A DNA stretch of 30,362 nt from Terrimonas_B sp041743125 (lineage in GTDB: Bacteria > Bacteroidota > Bacteroidia > Chitinophagales > Chitinophagaceae). The notes beneath the pieces were generated by a model. It was not told where the DNA came from. It was given only the letters and a program-made list of their open reading frames with translations, and searched no databases. The position numbers were made by a program, and so were the translations under genes. The DNA lies in the NCBI GenBank assembly GCA_041743125.1, contig JBGTNK010000310.1:1-30362 (forward strand), written 5' to 3'. The first letter of the stretch is position 1, and each line of letters starts with the position of its first letter. Positions 7,667 through 17,085 of this stretch are shown here, in pieces.

Positions 7667-10081
7667 ATGAAAAAAAGTGATTTCCTTGCCAACCTGCATG
7701 AAGTAGGGTTAAATGATCTTGAATGGGTGGGTGGTAAAAATGCATCCCTGGGAGAGATGCTTCAACACCTCACTAAACTTGGAATAAAAATACCTGGCGG
7801 ATTCATTATTACTGTTGCAGCCTACCAAACTTTCATTAAGGAAAACAACCTGGACGATTCCATTCATTCCATTATTAATGGTATCCACTTTGATGATATA
7901 GAATCCCTCAGAAGAGGGGGACTGCAGGTGCGCCAGTTGGTCAAAAACTCCAAATTCCCACAGGAATTGAGTAAAATGATCATTGAAAAATATTATGAAC
8001 TATCAAAAATATATGACCAGGATGAAACGGACGTTGCTGTTCGTTCATCAGCAACAGCAGAAGATCTTCCAGATGCTTCCTTTGCCGGTCAGCAGGAAAC
8101 ATATCTTAATGTAAGAGGGCCCGCTTCCCTTATCAATGCTGTACGAAATTGTTTTGCTTCTTTATTTACGGACCGTGCCATTAGTTATCGCCATAGTTTT
8201 GGTTACGATCATTTTTCAATAGGTCTTTCAGTTTGTATTCAAAAAATGGTCCGCTCAGACCTTGGCGCTTCGGGTGTTGCTTTTTCATTGGATACAGAAA
8301 GTGGGTTTAAAGACGTAGTGGTTATAAACGCTTCTTACGGCCTGGGTGAAATGATCGTTCAGGGCTCGGTATCCCCGGATGAATACATTGTTTTTAAACC
8401 CACCCTGCTACATGGGTTTAACAGCATCATTGAAAAAAAATTGGGCATAAAAGATAAGATGATGGTGTATGGTGACAATCCCGATGAACGAGTTCAGATC
8501 ATTCAGGTGGAAAAACCCTTACAACAACGCTATTGTCTGAAGGATGACCGAATACTCCAACTGGCAAAATGGGTATCACAAATTGAAAAATATTATACGG
8601 ATCTCAAGGGCCATTGGTGTCCGATGGATGTAGAGTGGGCTGTTGATGGATTGACAAGAGAATTATTCATCGTACAGGCCAGACCGGAAACCATTCACTC
8701 CCAAAAAGATTTTTCAAAAATTACAGAGTATATCATGGACGAAAGTTCACCACGTAAAGTCCTATTTAAAGGGATTGCTGTGGGTGATAAAATCGGTGCC
8801 GGGAAAGCCTCCATTTTATTTTCATTGGATAAACGGGTTACTGATGGACATGAATTCCAGGAAGGTGATATACTGGTAACTGATATGACCGATCCCGATT
8901 GGGAACCCATCATGAAAAAAGCATCGGCCATCATTACTAATAAAGGCGGCCGCACCTGCCATGCTGCAATCGTGGCCAGAGAATTAGGAGTACCTGCTAT
9001 TGTTGGTTGCGGCAATGCAACTGAAATCTTAAGCAGTGGCCAGCTTGTCACGGCGTCCTGTGGTGAAGGAGATGAAGGCATTATCTACGAAGGCATCATT
9101 CCGTTTAAAAAAATAGAAACCGATCTGAAAGATCTGCCCAAATTGAAAACGCCCATTATGCTGAATGTAGCCTCCCCCGGAATGGCTTTTCGATTCTCCC
9201 ATCTACCCAATGCAGGAGTGGGCCTGGCAAGAGAAGAATTTATCATTAACAATTATATCCAGGTTCACCCCATGGCTTTGTTAAAACATACGGAATTGAA
9301 CGATGAGGAACTTAGCGCTGCTATAAAAACATTGACCAGAGGTTTTGACAATGAAGAGGATTTTTTTATCCAGCGATTAAGCTATGGCATTGCGAAAATC
9401 GCTGCTGCCTTTTATCCCAACAAGGTTATTGTTCGCTTCAGCGATTTTAAAAGCAATGAATATTATAACCTGCTTGGGGGGAAATATTTTGAACCGCATG
9501 AAGAAAACCCAATGATCGGGTGGAGAGGTGCCAGCCGGTATTATTCAGATAAATACAAAGAAGCATTTGGCCTGGAGTGCAAAGCCATCAGGAGAGTCCG
9601 CGAAGAAATGGGATTAAGCAATGTTGTGGTTATGGTTCCTTTTTGCAGAACGGTGGAAGAATTAATAAAGGTGCAGGATGTAATGAAAGAATACGGCCTT
9701 CAGCGGGGCAAAGAACAACTGGAAATATTTTTAATGGCAGAAATACCATCGAATATTTTACTTGCTGACCAATTTTCAAAGCACATCGACGGATTTTCAA
9801 TTGGCTCAAATGACCTGACACAATTAACCCTGGGCCTGGACCGGGATTCATCGCTGGTGGCTCATTTATATGACGAAAGAAATCCGGCTGTAAAATCCAT
9901 GTTGAAGATGCTGATTGATACAGCTAAAAAGAATAATGTAAAAGTAGGTATCTGCGGACAGGGGCCTTCAGACTTTCCTGACTTTGCTCAATTTTTAGTT
10001 GATCTCGGTATTGATAGTATTTCTGTAACGCCTGATTCATTGGTAAAAACCGTGAAGGCTATATATGAAGTTGAAAAATAA
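7667..10081 (+). CDS. ppsA: Phosphoenolpyruvate synthase (pyruvate, water dikinase)
   Basis: The enzyme converts pyruvate, ATP and water to PEP, AMP and phosphate, the entry to gluconeogenesis from pyruvate. It has 804 residues, close to the family norm. The order is an N-terminal ATP-grasp domain (VGGKNASLGEM, then VAVRSSATAEDLPDASFAGQQETYLNV), the central phosphohistidine domain with GGRTCHAAIVARE (catalytic His432), and a C-terminal PEP-binding barrel. The barrel shows FRFSHLPNAGVGLAREEF, IGWRGASRYY, GSNDLTQLTLGLDRDS and ICGQGPSD with Cys763. The N-terminal domain and the GSNDLTQ and CGQ motifs separate it from pyruvate phosphate dikinase, which is longer. It stands alone on its strand; metG follows after 182 bp with its own promoter. 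No PpsR-type regulator is nearby. Confidence 0.96.
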   Translation: MKKSDFLANLHEVGLNDLEWVGGKNASLGEMLQHLTKLGIKIPGGFIITVAAYQTFIKENNLDDSIHSIINGIHFDDIESLRRGGLQVRQLVKNSKFPQELSKMIIEKYYELSKIYDQDETDVAVRSSATAEDLPDASFAGQQETYLNVRGPASLINAVRNCFASLFTDRAISYRHSFGYDHFSIGLSVCIQKMVRSDLGASGVAFSLDTESGFKDVVVINASYGLGEMIVQGSVSPDEYIVFKPTLLHGFNSIIEKKLGIKDKMMVYGDNPDERVQIIQVEKPLQQRYCLKDDRILQLAKWVSQIEKYYTDLKGHWCPMDVEWAVDGLTRELFIVQARPETIHSQKDFSKITEYIMDESSPRKVLFKGIAVGDKIGAGKASILFSLDKRVTDGHEFQEGDILVTDMTDPDWEPIMKKASAIITNKGGRTCHAAIVARELGVPAIVGCGNATEILSSGQLVTASCGEGDEGIIYEGIIPFKKIETDLKDLPKLKTPIMLNVASPGMAFRFSHLPNAGVGLAREEFIINNYIQVHPMALLKHTELNDEELSAAIKTLTRGFDNEEDFFIQRLSYGIAKIAAAFYPNKVIVRFSDFKSNEYYNLLGGKYFEPHEENPMIGWRGASRYYSDKYKEAFGLECKAIRRVREEMGLSNVVVMVPFCRTVEELIKVQDVMKEYGLQRGKEQLEIFLMAEIPSNILLADQFSKHIDGFSIGSNDLTQLTLGLDRDSSLVAHLYDERNPAVKSMLKMLIDTAKKNNVKVGICGQGPSDFPDFAQFLVDLGIDSISVTPDSLVKTVKAIYEVEK

Positions 10082-10205
10082 AAATAAATGTAGGAAACCT
10101 GCCATCCCGGTTGAAAGGTGCACCTGCTTTTCACTATAAATAAAGATGTGGCAGAACTATTTTTTTAAATCCTTCATGAGTAATCACCATCCTGGCATGA
10201 TAGAG

Positions 10206-10237
10206 TTTGGGCAATGCACTCTATTCCGGTATTTTTG
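10206..10237 (+). promoter_or_regulatory. Bacteroidota-type promoter of metG
   Basis: TTTG at 10206-10209 and TATTTTTG at 10230-10237 (matching TAnnTTTG exactly) are separated by 20 nt. This is the -33/-7 arrangement known for the Bacteroidota primary sigma factor. Transcription would start around 10243-10246, giving a leader of about 20 nt before the metG ATG at 10264. It is the clearest promoter in the window. Confidence 0.75.
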
Positions 10238-10263
10238 CAAGCTAATCATTACCGGATAGTTAC

Positions 10264-12438
10264 ATGACAGATTTCAAACGTTACTTAGTTACCGCTGCCC
10301 TCCCCTATGCTAACGGCCCGGTTCACATTGGCCATATGGCCGGCGTATATATTCCTGCGGATATATATACCCGCTATCAGCGGGCACAAAAAAGAGATAT
10401 AAAATTTATATGTGCCAGCGATGAGCATGGAGTACCTATCACCATCCGTGCGTTGAAAGAAGGTATTTCCCCGCAACAAGTAGTCGATAAATACCATGCT
10501 ATCATTAAAGAAAGCTTTGAACAAATGGGTATTTCTTTCGACATTTATTCAAGAACATCGGATAAAATTCACCACGAAACGGCGGCAGCCTTCTTTAAAA
10601 AAATGTATGAGGATGGTGTTTTTGAAGAAAAAGAAACAGAACAGTATTACGATGAAAAAACAAATACCTTTTTAGCCGATCGTTATATTACCGGTACTTG
10701 CCCGGTTTGCGCCAATCCTGCCGCTTATGGAGATCAATGTGAAAAATGCGGCAGTAGCTTATCACCTGAACAACTGATAAACCCCCGAAGTACGCTGAGT
10801 GACGCGGTACCGGTAAAAAAGAAAACAACACACTGGTATTTTCCATTGCAGAACTATGAAGACTGGTTAAAAAAATGGATCCTTGAAGACCACAAAGAGT
10901 GGAAGAATAATGTGTATGGTCAGTGTAAAAGCTGGCTGGATAGTGGGCTGCAGTCCCGGGCCATGACAAGGGACAGTAATTGGGGAATTAAAGTTCCCAA
11001 CCCTCCAGCCCCCGAAGGCGGAGGAGGCAAGGTTTTATATGTATGGTTTGATGCACCCATTGGATATATCAGCGCCACAAAAATATTGACTGAGCAATGG
11101 GCTGACTACTGGTGCAAGGAAGATACCAAGCTTGTTCATTTTATCGGCAAAGACAATATTGTATTTCACTGTATTATTTTTCCGGCTATGCTCAAAGCGC
11201 ATGGTGATTTTGTGTTACCGGATAATGTTCCTGCCAATGAGTTTTTAAATATAGAAGGGGAAAAAGTTTCCACCAGCCGCAACTGGGCTGTATGGGTAAA
11301 TGAATATATAAAAGATTTCCATGGCTGTGAAGATGTCTTGCGTTATGTGTTATGTGCCAATGCACCCGAAGCAAAGGATAATGATTTCACCTGGAAAGAT
11401 TTCCAGGACAGGAATAACAGTGAGCTGGTATCTATCTTTGGCAATTTTGTAAATCGTACCTGGGTGTTGATGCATAAACTCTGCAACGGCAAAGTTCCCA
11501 GGCTTCATGAAGATATACTGGACGATAAAGACAAAGCGATCATCGCAGAAATAAAGGCGGCCAAAGAAAAAATTGAAAGCTTGCTTGAACAATATAAGTT
11601 TCGTGATGCCCTGTTTGAAGTGATCGATCTGTCAAGGAAAGGCAACAAATACATGCAGGAAAAGGAACCCTGGATTGTAGCAAAAAAAATCGGGCCTTTA
11701 AGCTCCCCTTCAATCATGGGTGGCATAGGTGAAATAACTCCGCAAAAAAGTATCGACAATTGCATTCACCTGTGTTTACAATTAACCGCTAATCTTACCG
11801 TAATGGTCAATCCATTTCTTCCGGCAACAGCTCAAAAAATGTTGCACATGATGAAAGTAGTGGATAAAATGCTGGATTGGAAAAATGCTGGCCAGCTAAA
11901 ATTGCTGAGTGTAGGATATAGTTTAAGAGAGCCGCAATTATTATTTAGAAAAATTGAAGATGCAGAAATAAAGGCACAGGTGGATAAATTAAAATCAGGA
12001 TTGGTGAAGGCAGATTCAGCAACTCAGAACGTAGAAGTTACTGGTACACAACCACAGTCAGAAATTGGTGATAAGGAGCCTGCCGGAGAGGCACCATCAA
12101 TTACTGACAAACCGCAGATACAGTATGAAGATTTTGCAAAACTTGACCTCAAAGTTGCCACTATTATTGCCGCCGAGAAAGTGGACAAGGCTGACAAGTT
12201 ATTGAAACTGGAAGTGGACCTGGGCTTTGAAAAAAGAACGATCGTTTCGGGCATTGCTCTCCATTTTCAACCTTCTTCTATTATAGGCAAACAAGTAGTA
12301 GTGGTTACCAACCTGGCCCCAAGAAAAATGAGGGGCATTGAAAGCAATGGTATGATCCTGATGGCTGAAGATGCCGGAGGCCAATTGAAATTTGTAAACC
12401 CCGATGAACCCATTAATAATGGCTCTGGGGTAAGCTAA
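10264..12438 (+). CDS. metG: Methionyl-tRNA synthetase with C-terminal tRNA-binding domain
   Basis: A class I synthetase that charges tRNA-Met in the cytoplasm, 724 residues. The Rossmann start ALPYANGPVHIGH contains HIGH at 21-24. The zinc knuckle carries four cysteines at 146, 149, 159 and 162 (CPVC and CEKC), the four-Cys MetG1 type. The KMSKS loop appears as KVSTS at 334-338, a common variant. An anticodon-binding helical domain follows. A low-complexity linker at about 585-618, rich in Thr, Gln, Ser, Glu and Pro, then leads to an EMAP/Trbp111-type OB fold (YEDFAKLDLKVATIIAAEKV, ending in VVTNLAPRKMRGIESNGMILMAE) that dimerises and binds tRNA. Its promoter is at 10206-10237. Confidence 0.97.
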   Translation: MTDFKRYLVTAALPYANGPVHIGHMAGVYIPADIYTRYQRAQKRDIKFICASDEHGVPITIRALKEGISPQQVVDKYHAIIKESFEQMGISFDIYSRTSDKIHHETAAAFFKKMYEDGVFEEKETEQYYDEKTNTFLADRYITGTCPVCANPAAYGDQCEKCGSSLSPEQLINPRSTLSDAVPVKKKTTHWYFPLQNYEDWLKKWILEDHKEWKNNVYGQCKSWLDSGLQSRAMTRDSNWGIKVPNPPAPEGGGGKVLYVWFDAPIGYISATKILTEQWADYWCKEDTKLVHFIGKDNIVFHCIIFPAMLKAHGDFVLPDNVPANEFLNIEGEKVSTSRNWAVWVNEYIKDFHGCEDVLRYVLCANAPEAKDNDFTWKDFQDRNNSELVSIFGNFVNRTWVLMHKLCNGKVPRLHEDILDDKDKAIIAEIKAAKEKIESLLEQYKFRDALFEVIDLSRKGNKYMQEKEPWIVAKKIGPLSSPSIMGGIGEITPQKSIDNCIHLCLQLTANLTVMVNPFLPATAQKMLHMMKVVDKMLDWKNAGQLKLLSVGYSLREPQLLFRKIEDAEIKAQVDKLKSGLVKADSATQNVEVTGTQPQSEIGDKEPAGEAPSITDKPQIQYEDFAKLDLKVATIIAAEKVDKADKLLKLEVDLGFEKRTIVSGIALHFQPSSIIGKQVVVVTNLAPRKMRGIESNGMILMAEDAGGQLKFVNPDEPINNGSGVS

Positions 12439-12535
12439 TGGGCTTTGGATTCATTTACCTGGAAAATTTGAACTATTTCTTTTCGGCTCGTTTCACCCTA
12501 TCAGATTACAATAAAGCAGACATTTAATTTATACC

Positions 12536-12955
12536 ATGTCAACCATTGAATTTGCCAGGGCATATATTGGCCGTTTATGCAAAGACATAGGCACCACAGC
12601 CGATGCCATTTATAATAAAAAAACAAATGCGTGGTATTTTAGCAGAGGTGCCAGCACAATTGAGGTATTTCTTACCACATTTGAAACGGGACAAAACACG
12701 GAACGAACATTTATCCGCTGCATCTCACCGATTATTACTATTCCCGGAGATGAGAAAAATAAACTGGCCATTTTCCAAAAGGCTTTGGAATTAAATAATC
12801 TTCATATGGGAATTAAGGTGAGCTCAAATGCTAAAATGGGTTTATTATGTGCCATTGCTGAAAGAGATATTGAAGGGATGGACTATGATGAATTTATAAA
12901 CCTCATAAAGGACATTGGGTATTGGGCCGATCACCTGGATGATCATTTTAAGTAG
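12536..12955 (+). CDS. YbjN-like small protein (type III secretion chaperone-like fold)
   Basis: A 139-residue cytoplasmic protein without leader or membrane segment. The pattern is an amphipathic helix, then strands (AWYFSRGASTIEVFLTTF, TFIRCISPIITIP), then DEKNKLAIFQKALELNN, HMGIKVSSNAKMGLLCAIAERDIEGMDYDEFINLIKDIGYWADHLDD. The strand pair followed by an LF-N helix pair and a final helix with WAD matches the YbjN/PF10722 superfamily. These are small dimeric proteins of poorly known function linked to stress regulation. It lies 97 bp after metG. The link between the two genes may be positional only. Confidence 0.65.
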   Translation: MSTIEFARAYIGRLCKDIGTTADAIYNKKTNAWYFSRGASTIEVFLTTFETGQNTERTFIRCISPIITIPGDEKNKLAIFQKALELNNLHMGIKVSSNAKMGLLCAIAERDIEGMDYDEFINLIKDIGYWADHLDDHFK

Positions 12956-13057
12956 GCCCCAGGGAGGCGTAACGCTTTTCACGGCCTGAATCAATATTCT
13001 CTTCCTCTCAAAAAGTTAATTTAATCAATAGCCATCATTATATTCTTTACCCCGTGA

Positions 13058-13078
13058 AATTGTAGTAAATTCACAATT
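13058..13078. repeat. Inverted repeat before the AsmA-like gene
   Basis: AATTGT and ACAATT are separated by 9 nt, 15 bp upstream of the TTG start. An overlapping alternative pair, GTGAA with TTCAC, starts at 13054. The site may be an operator or a leader hairpin, but AT-rich arms this short can arise by chance. Confidence 0.3.
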
Positions 13079-13093
13079 AATTCCTTCCGGACC

Positions 13094-16000
13094 TTGACTG
13101 TAAAACGCATATCTACAAAATTTTTAAAAATCACCGCTTTTATACTGGGCGTCATCCTGGTCTTAATGACGTCGTTTCATTTCTGGTTTATCCACCATGC
13201 CGAAGGCCTGGTAGAGGAGATGGTAAGCTCCCAGTCCAACAACAAACTCAAACTGAAGATCCATAAATTCAAATTCAACTGGTTCAATTATGACATGCAA
13301 TTGCGCAAAAGTATTTTTTATTCCGCCGATACTTCCGCAGCCACCTCCTACCAGTTCAGTGTAGACAGAATTGATATACGGATCAAAGAAATTCTTCCGT
13401 TAATTTTTGAAAAACGGATATTAATTGACTCTATCCACCTGATGAATCCCGACATCAGTGTAACCAGATTACGATCAATAAAAGATACAACCGGCGCCTC
13501 GGACACCAGCCTTTCTATACCCCAGGAAATGGGTAAGATCTATAATTCCATCCAGGATGCCCTGGATGTTTTGAAAGTAGATCGATTCCAGATAGACAAC
13601 GGCAAGTTTTCCCTGATAAATAAAATGAGGTCGGATGAACCTCCTTTGGTTATTACAAATATTAGCCTCCATTTAGATAATCTGCAAGTAGATACAACCA
13701 AACCGGCCAGTGAAAGAAAAATATTATTCAGCGATAATGTGGCGTTGAGAACCTATAATCAAAACATTCTATTTCCGGATGGGCGCCATCGCCTAAGCTT
13801 TAGCAATTTCCGAATCAATATCTTGAACAAAATGGTAGAATTTGATAGTTGCACCATGGTAGCTACCAAAGGTGACAGCTCCAATAATTCGTTCAGTATT
13901 TTTTTCGATAAACTGCAAATGACTAATATTGATTTCGCAACGCTTTATCATAATGAGATCATTAAAGCAGATTCAGTTTATTGCATCAACCCCCGGTTCC
14001 GTCTCGACGTAGCCCTCGAAAAAAGAAGTGGTCCTGTCAAATCTCTTCCCAAGTTAAATGATCTGATACAGGAACTAACGGGAGAAATGCAACTTGCTTT
14101 TGTGGTTGTGGAGAACGGATCATTTGATATTAACACGATGAGGGAAGGTAAACCCAGTTCATTTACCTCCGACCACAATAATTTTGAATTACAAGGTTTG
14201 CAGATCAAAAAAGAGGGGCCGCAACCTTTAACCGTAGAAAAATTTGCTATGGCCATCCGCAATTATGAAAATTTTTTGCGGGACAGCAGTTACTCAATAC
14301 AGTTTGACAGCATCCTGCTAAACAATAACCGGATAAGCCTCAGCAATTTTGCTTACCAGGAATTGAAAAACAATAAGGTTACAAACAGTCTCCGGATGCC
14401 CCTTTTTGAATTACAGGGTCTTTCCTGGGATGAACTTGTGCTGGAGCAAAAACTGAAAGCCCGGGAAGTCACATTATTTAGCCCGGTAATAGATTATAGA
14501 ATGGCGCCAGATAAACGTAGTAATTCCCAGGATGTTTTTCAAACCTTATCAGGTATCGGAAACTTTATGCAATTGGAGAATTTGCATGTCAACAATGGAA
14601 ATATCAATCTTGTATTTAGGAACAACGCCCGTTTACAATTAGAAAATGCAAATCTTTCTGTACTCGGAAGGCAATTGGTGGGTTCCCGGAAATTAAATAG
14701 TATTCAACGATCAGTTACTGCACTTTTTTTTAAGAAAGGATCTTTCCACATGGGGGATATTACTGCCAACCTAACCAATGTGAATTTTACCGGCGGAGGC
14801 ACGGAGAATAAATTTGTGGCAGGACAGATAGAGATAAAAAATAAAAATGCCATTGCTATCAAGGCCGAATCAGTGAATATCCATTCCATGATCATAAATG
14901 ATGATATCCTGCAAACCAGCATTGGTGGATTAAGCTGGGCAAAGGCAGACATCAGGCTTTCTGATTTGTCTGCTCAGGGCAGTAAGAATTCCCCCACATT
15001 TTCATTAAAAAGAATACAAGGTTCCAATACCCGGCTACTCGCCAATACGGGAAACAAAAAAATTTCTGTATTCCTTGAAAAATTGGAAGCAGATGAACTT
15101 TCAACCGCACCGGGGAAGAATCCATTTATTTCGGGATTAATTGCGGCCGGAAATGAATTTCTTTTTACCAATGGCCAGGTCAATTTGGCTATCGGGTCAT
15201 TTGCAGTTACAGACCATCATCTCTCATCATTTAATAATGTACGTTTTAAGAATAGCGACAATGTTGATTCAATAAATGTCAGTATACCGCAATTAAAAAT
15301 TTCGCCGGATATCAATGAAATATTAAATGGGAAAATTAACGCAGGCGAAATACATATTTATAATCCGGATGTAAAGATCAGCATGACCAAAGGTGATAGC
15401 TCCAAAACGAAATGGCCGGAAGGAAAGGTTGGCAAGTTATCAATATATCAACCAGTTTTGCAAATTAACCTAAACAAGGAGCAGGGGGTTTCCAGGATAA
15501 CCTGGGAAGGCAGTGACAAAGTTTTTGATCTTACCGGACTTAGTATCCGGTCTCAATCCGCGTCTGTTGTTACTGCTGATAAGCTTCAATTATCGCTTCA
15601 TAAATTCAGGTATGCTGATGCGAATGGAAAAATTTTCGACGCCGGCGAAGGGAAATTGAAAGTTGATTTTAAGGATCTCGAATTTCATCCGGATGATAAG
15701 GGACCCTTGACCTGGAAAGGTGTAATATCAAATCTTGATGCGGAAAAATTTGTTGTTGACAGCCTGGGCAAGAAAATGGGAAAACTGGTTATTGAATCAG
15801 GAAAGTTGAACAACTTTTCAATGAATAGCAATACATTATTGAAGCTCCGTGAACTAATAATAAAAAATACGTCGTTTCGCCTTGAAAATCTAACTGGCAG
15901 TTACCATGATGTGAATAACCAGTTTAATTGGTTCAACACTTCTTATGATAAAACTTCACGGATCCTTTCAACTGATTCGTTTTCCTACCGCCCTTCTAAA

Positions 16001-16957
16001 AATAAAGAAGAATTTATAGCTACCTCCACCTATCAAACCGATTATATGACCCTGAGGACCGGTGCAATTGATATGGGTCCTTTTGATATAGACAGGTATA
16101 TAAAAGATAGTATCCTGGATTTGGGAACTCTTAAAATTTCTGATGTTCTTTTAACCGATTTCAGGGATAAACGGCAACCCCGCCGGCAGGGAGAAATCCG
16201 CTTGTTACCGGTTAATATGCTCAAAAAAATTCCCATTCATTTATTAGTTGATACAATAAGGCTGGCCAATGCCCATGTAGATTATGAAGAATGGAATGAA
16301 AAAACTAATCAGCCCGGAAAAATTACTGTTGACAGGTTGAATGGACTAATGACACCAGTTCGAAATTTTGACCTGGGTGATACAGATAGCCTGAGTATGC
16401 GTTTTTCCGGTTATATAGGAGACAGTATCTACACTAAATTATTGGTCAAAGAATCCTATACCGATACACTGGGCGGCTTTTTAATGAAGGTGCAAATGAG
16501 CCCTATAGATCTTACTATATTAAATCCCATATTGAAGCCCCTTGCTTCAGCTGAACTGAAGTCCGGACAATTGGATACCCTTACCATGCTGGTTGTGGGC
16601 AGGGAACAAATGGCTTTTGGAGAAATTGACATGTTTTATCACGATTTGAAAGTAAGAATATTAGAAAAGGGAGATAGCGATAAGCGGACGTTTTTATCAG
16701 GCATAAAAAATTTCCTGGTAAACACCATTGTAAAAAATAAAAACAGCGATAAGAGCAACCCCGTTTTTTTTGTCCGGCTGAGAGACCGCTCCGCCGTGAA
16801 TTATTTGGTTAAAATAACGCTGAACGGAATCATGAATACCGCCCTGAGTAAAAAAAGTAAAAAACAATTCCGCAAATTTCAAACGGAAACAAAAAGACGA
16901 AATTTACCGCAAGTGGAAATTTTTGAACAGGAAGATTTTATCAAGAACAATAAATAA
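13094..16957 (+). CDS. Large AsmA-like membrane-anchored protein
   Basis: A 1287-residue protein with one N-terminal transmembrane segment (about residues 10-33, FLKITAFILGVILVLMTSFHFWF). The rest is a very long repetitive beta-rich region made of short strands such as VDRIDIRIKEILPLIFEKRILIDSIHLMNPDISVTR. The repeated cadence 'ILIDSIHLMNPDI', 'KINAGEIHIYNPDVKI' and 'LDVLKVDRFQIDNGKF' is typical of the AsmA/TamB/DUF748 clan, whose members form hydrophobic grooves thought to carry phospholipids between inner and outer membranes. The C-terminus is rich in Lys and Arg. The start is TTG at 13094, since the frame is open only from 13058 and has no ATG before residue 25. Function is inferred from architecture; sequence identity to named members is likely low. 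Confidence 0.7.
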   Translation: MTVKRISTKFLKITAFILGVILVLMTSFHFWFIHHAEGLVEEMVSSQSNNKLKLKIHKFKFNWFNYDMQLRKSIFYSADTSAATSYQFSVDRIDIRIKEILPLIFEKRILIDSIHLMNPDISVTRLRSIKDTTGASDTSLSIPQEMGKIYNSIQDALDVLKVDRFQIDNGKFSLINKMRSDEPPLVITNISLHLDNLQVDTTKPASERKILFSDNVALRTYNQNILFPDGRHRLSFSNFRINILNKMVEFDSCTMVATKGDSSNNSFSIFFDKLQMTNIDFATLYHNEIIKADSVYCINPRFRLDVALEKRSGPVKSLPKLNDLIQELTGEMQLAFVVVENGSFDINTMREGKPSSFTSDHNNFELQGLQIKKEGPQPLTVEKFAMAIRNYENFLRDSSYSIQFDSILLNNNRISLSNFAYQELKNNKVTNSLRMPLFELQGLSWDELVLEQKLKAREVTLFSPVIDYRMAPDKRSNSQDVFQTLSGIGNFMQLENLHVNNGNINLVFRNNARLQLENANLSVLGRQLVGSRKLNSIQRSVTALFFKKGSFHMGDITANLTNVNFTGGGTENKFVAGQIEIKNKNAIAIKAESVNIHSMIINDDILQTSIGGLSWAKADIRLSDLSAQGSKNSPTFSLKRIQGSNTRLLANTGNKKISVFLEKLEADELSTAPGKNPFISGLIAAGNEFLFTNGQVNLAIGSFAVTDHHLSSFNNVRFKNSDNVDSINVSIPQLKISPDINEILNGKINAGEIHIYNPDVKISMTKGDSSKTKWPEGKVGKLSIYQPVLQINLNKEQGVSRITWEGSDKVFDLTGLSIRSQSASVVTADKLQLSLHKFRYADANGKIFDAGEGKLKVDFKDLEFHPDDKGPLTWKGVISNLDAEKFVVDSLGKKMGKLVIESGKLNNFSMNSNTLLKLRELIIKNTSFRLENLTGSYHDVNNQFNWFNTSYDKTSRILSTDSFSYRPSKNKEEFIATSTYQTDYMTLRTGAIDMGPFDIDRYIKDSILDLGTLKISDVLLTDFRDKRQPRRQGEIRLLPVNMLKKIPIHLLVDTIRLANAHVDYEEWNEKTNQPGKITVDRLNGLMTPVRNFDLGDTDSLSMRFSGYIGDSIYTKLLVKESYTDTLGGFLMKVQMSPIDLTILNPILKPLASAELKSGQLDTLTMLVVGREQMAFGEIDMFYHDLKVRILEKGDSDKRTFLSGIKNFLVNTIVKNKNSDKSNPVFFVRLRDRSAVNYLVKITLNGIMNTALSKKSKKQFRKFQTETKRRNLPQVEIFEQEDFIKNNK

Positions 16958-16973
16958 AGCCAGGCCGGCTTTT
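16956..16973 (+). terminator. Probable terminator after the AsmA-like gene
   Basis: AAAGCC and GGCTTT form a 6-bp stem around AGGCC. The stem is followed by only a short T run, and its base overlaps the stop codon. It separates the AsmA-like gene from guaA. Confidence 0.5.
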
Positions 16974-17085
16974 CATCATCAATTCCTTCCTTCGGTTTCG
17001 TAGTTTTTAGTTAGGCTAGTTCATCAAATAAACCGGATTAAAACCATCCTCAGGAAACCCAAATCCTTTTTTTACCTTCGCGGCC

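Noticed and set aside
10118..10127. AGGTGCACCT palindrome after ppsA, considered as a terminator
   Set aside because: There is no loop and no T run follows; a plain short palindrome is the simpler reading.
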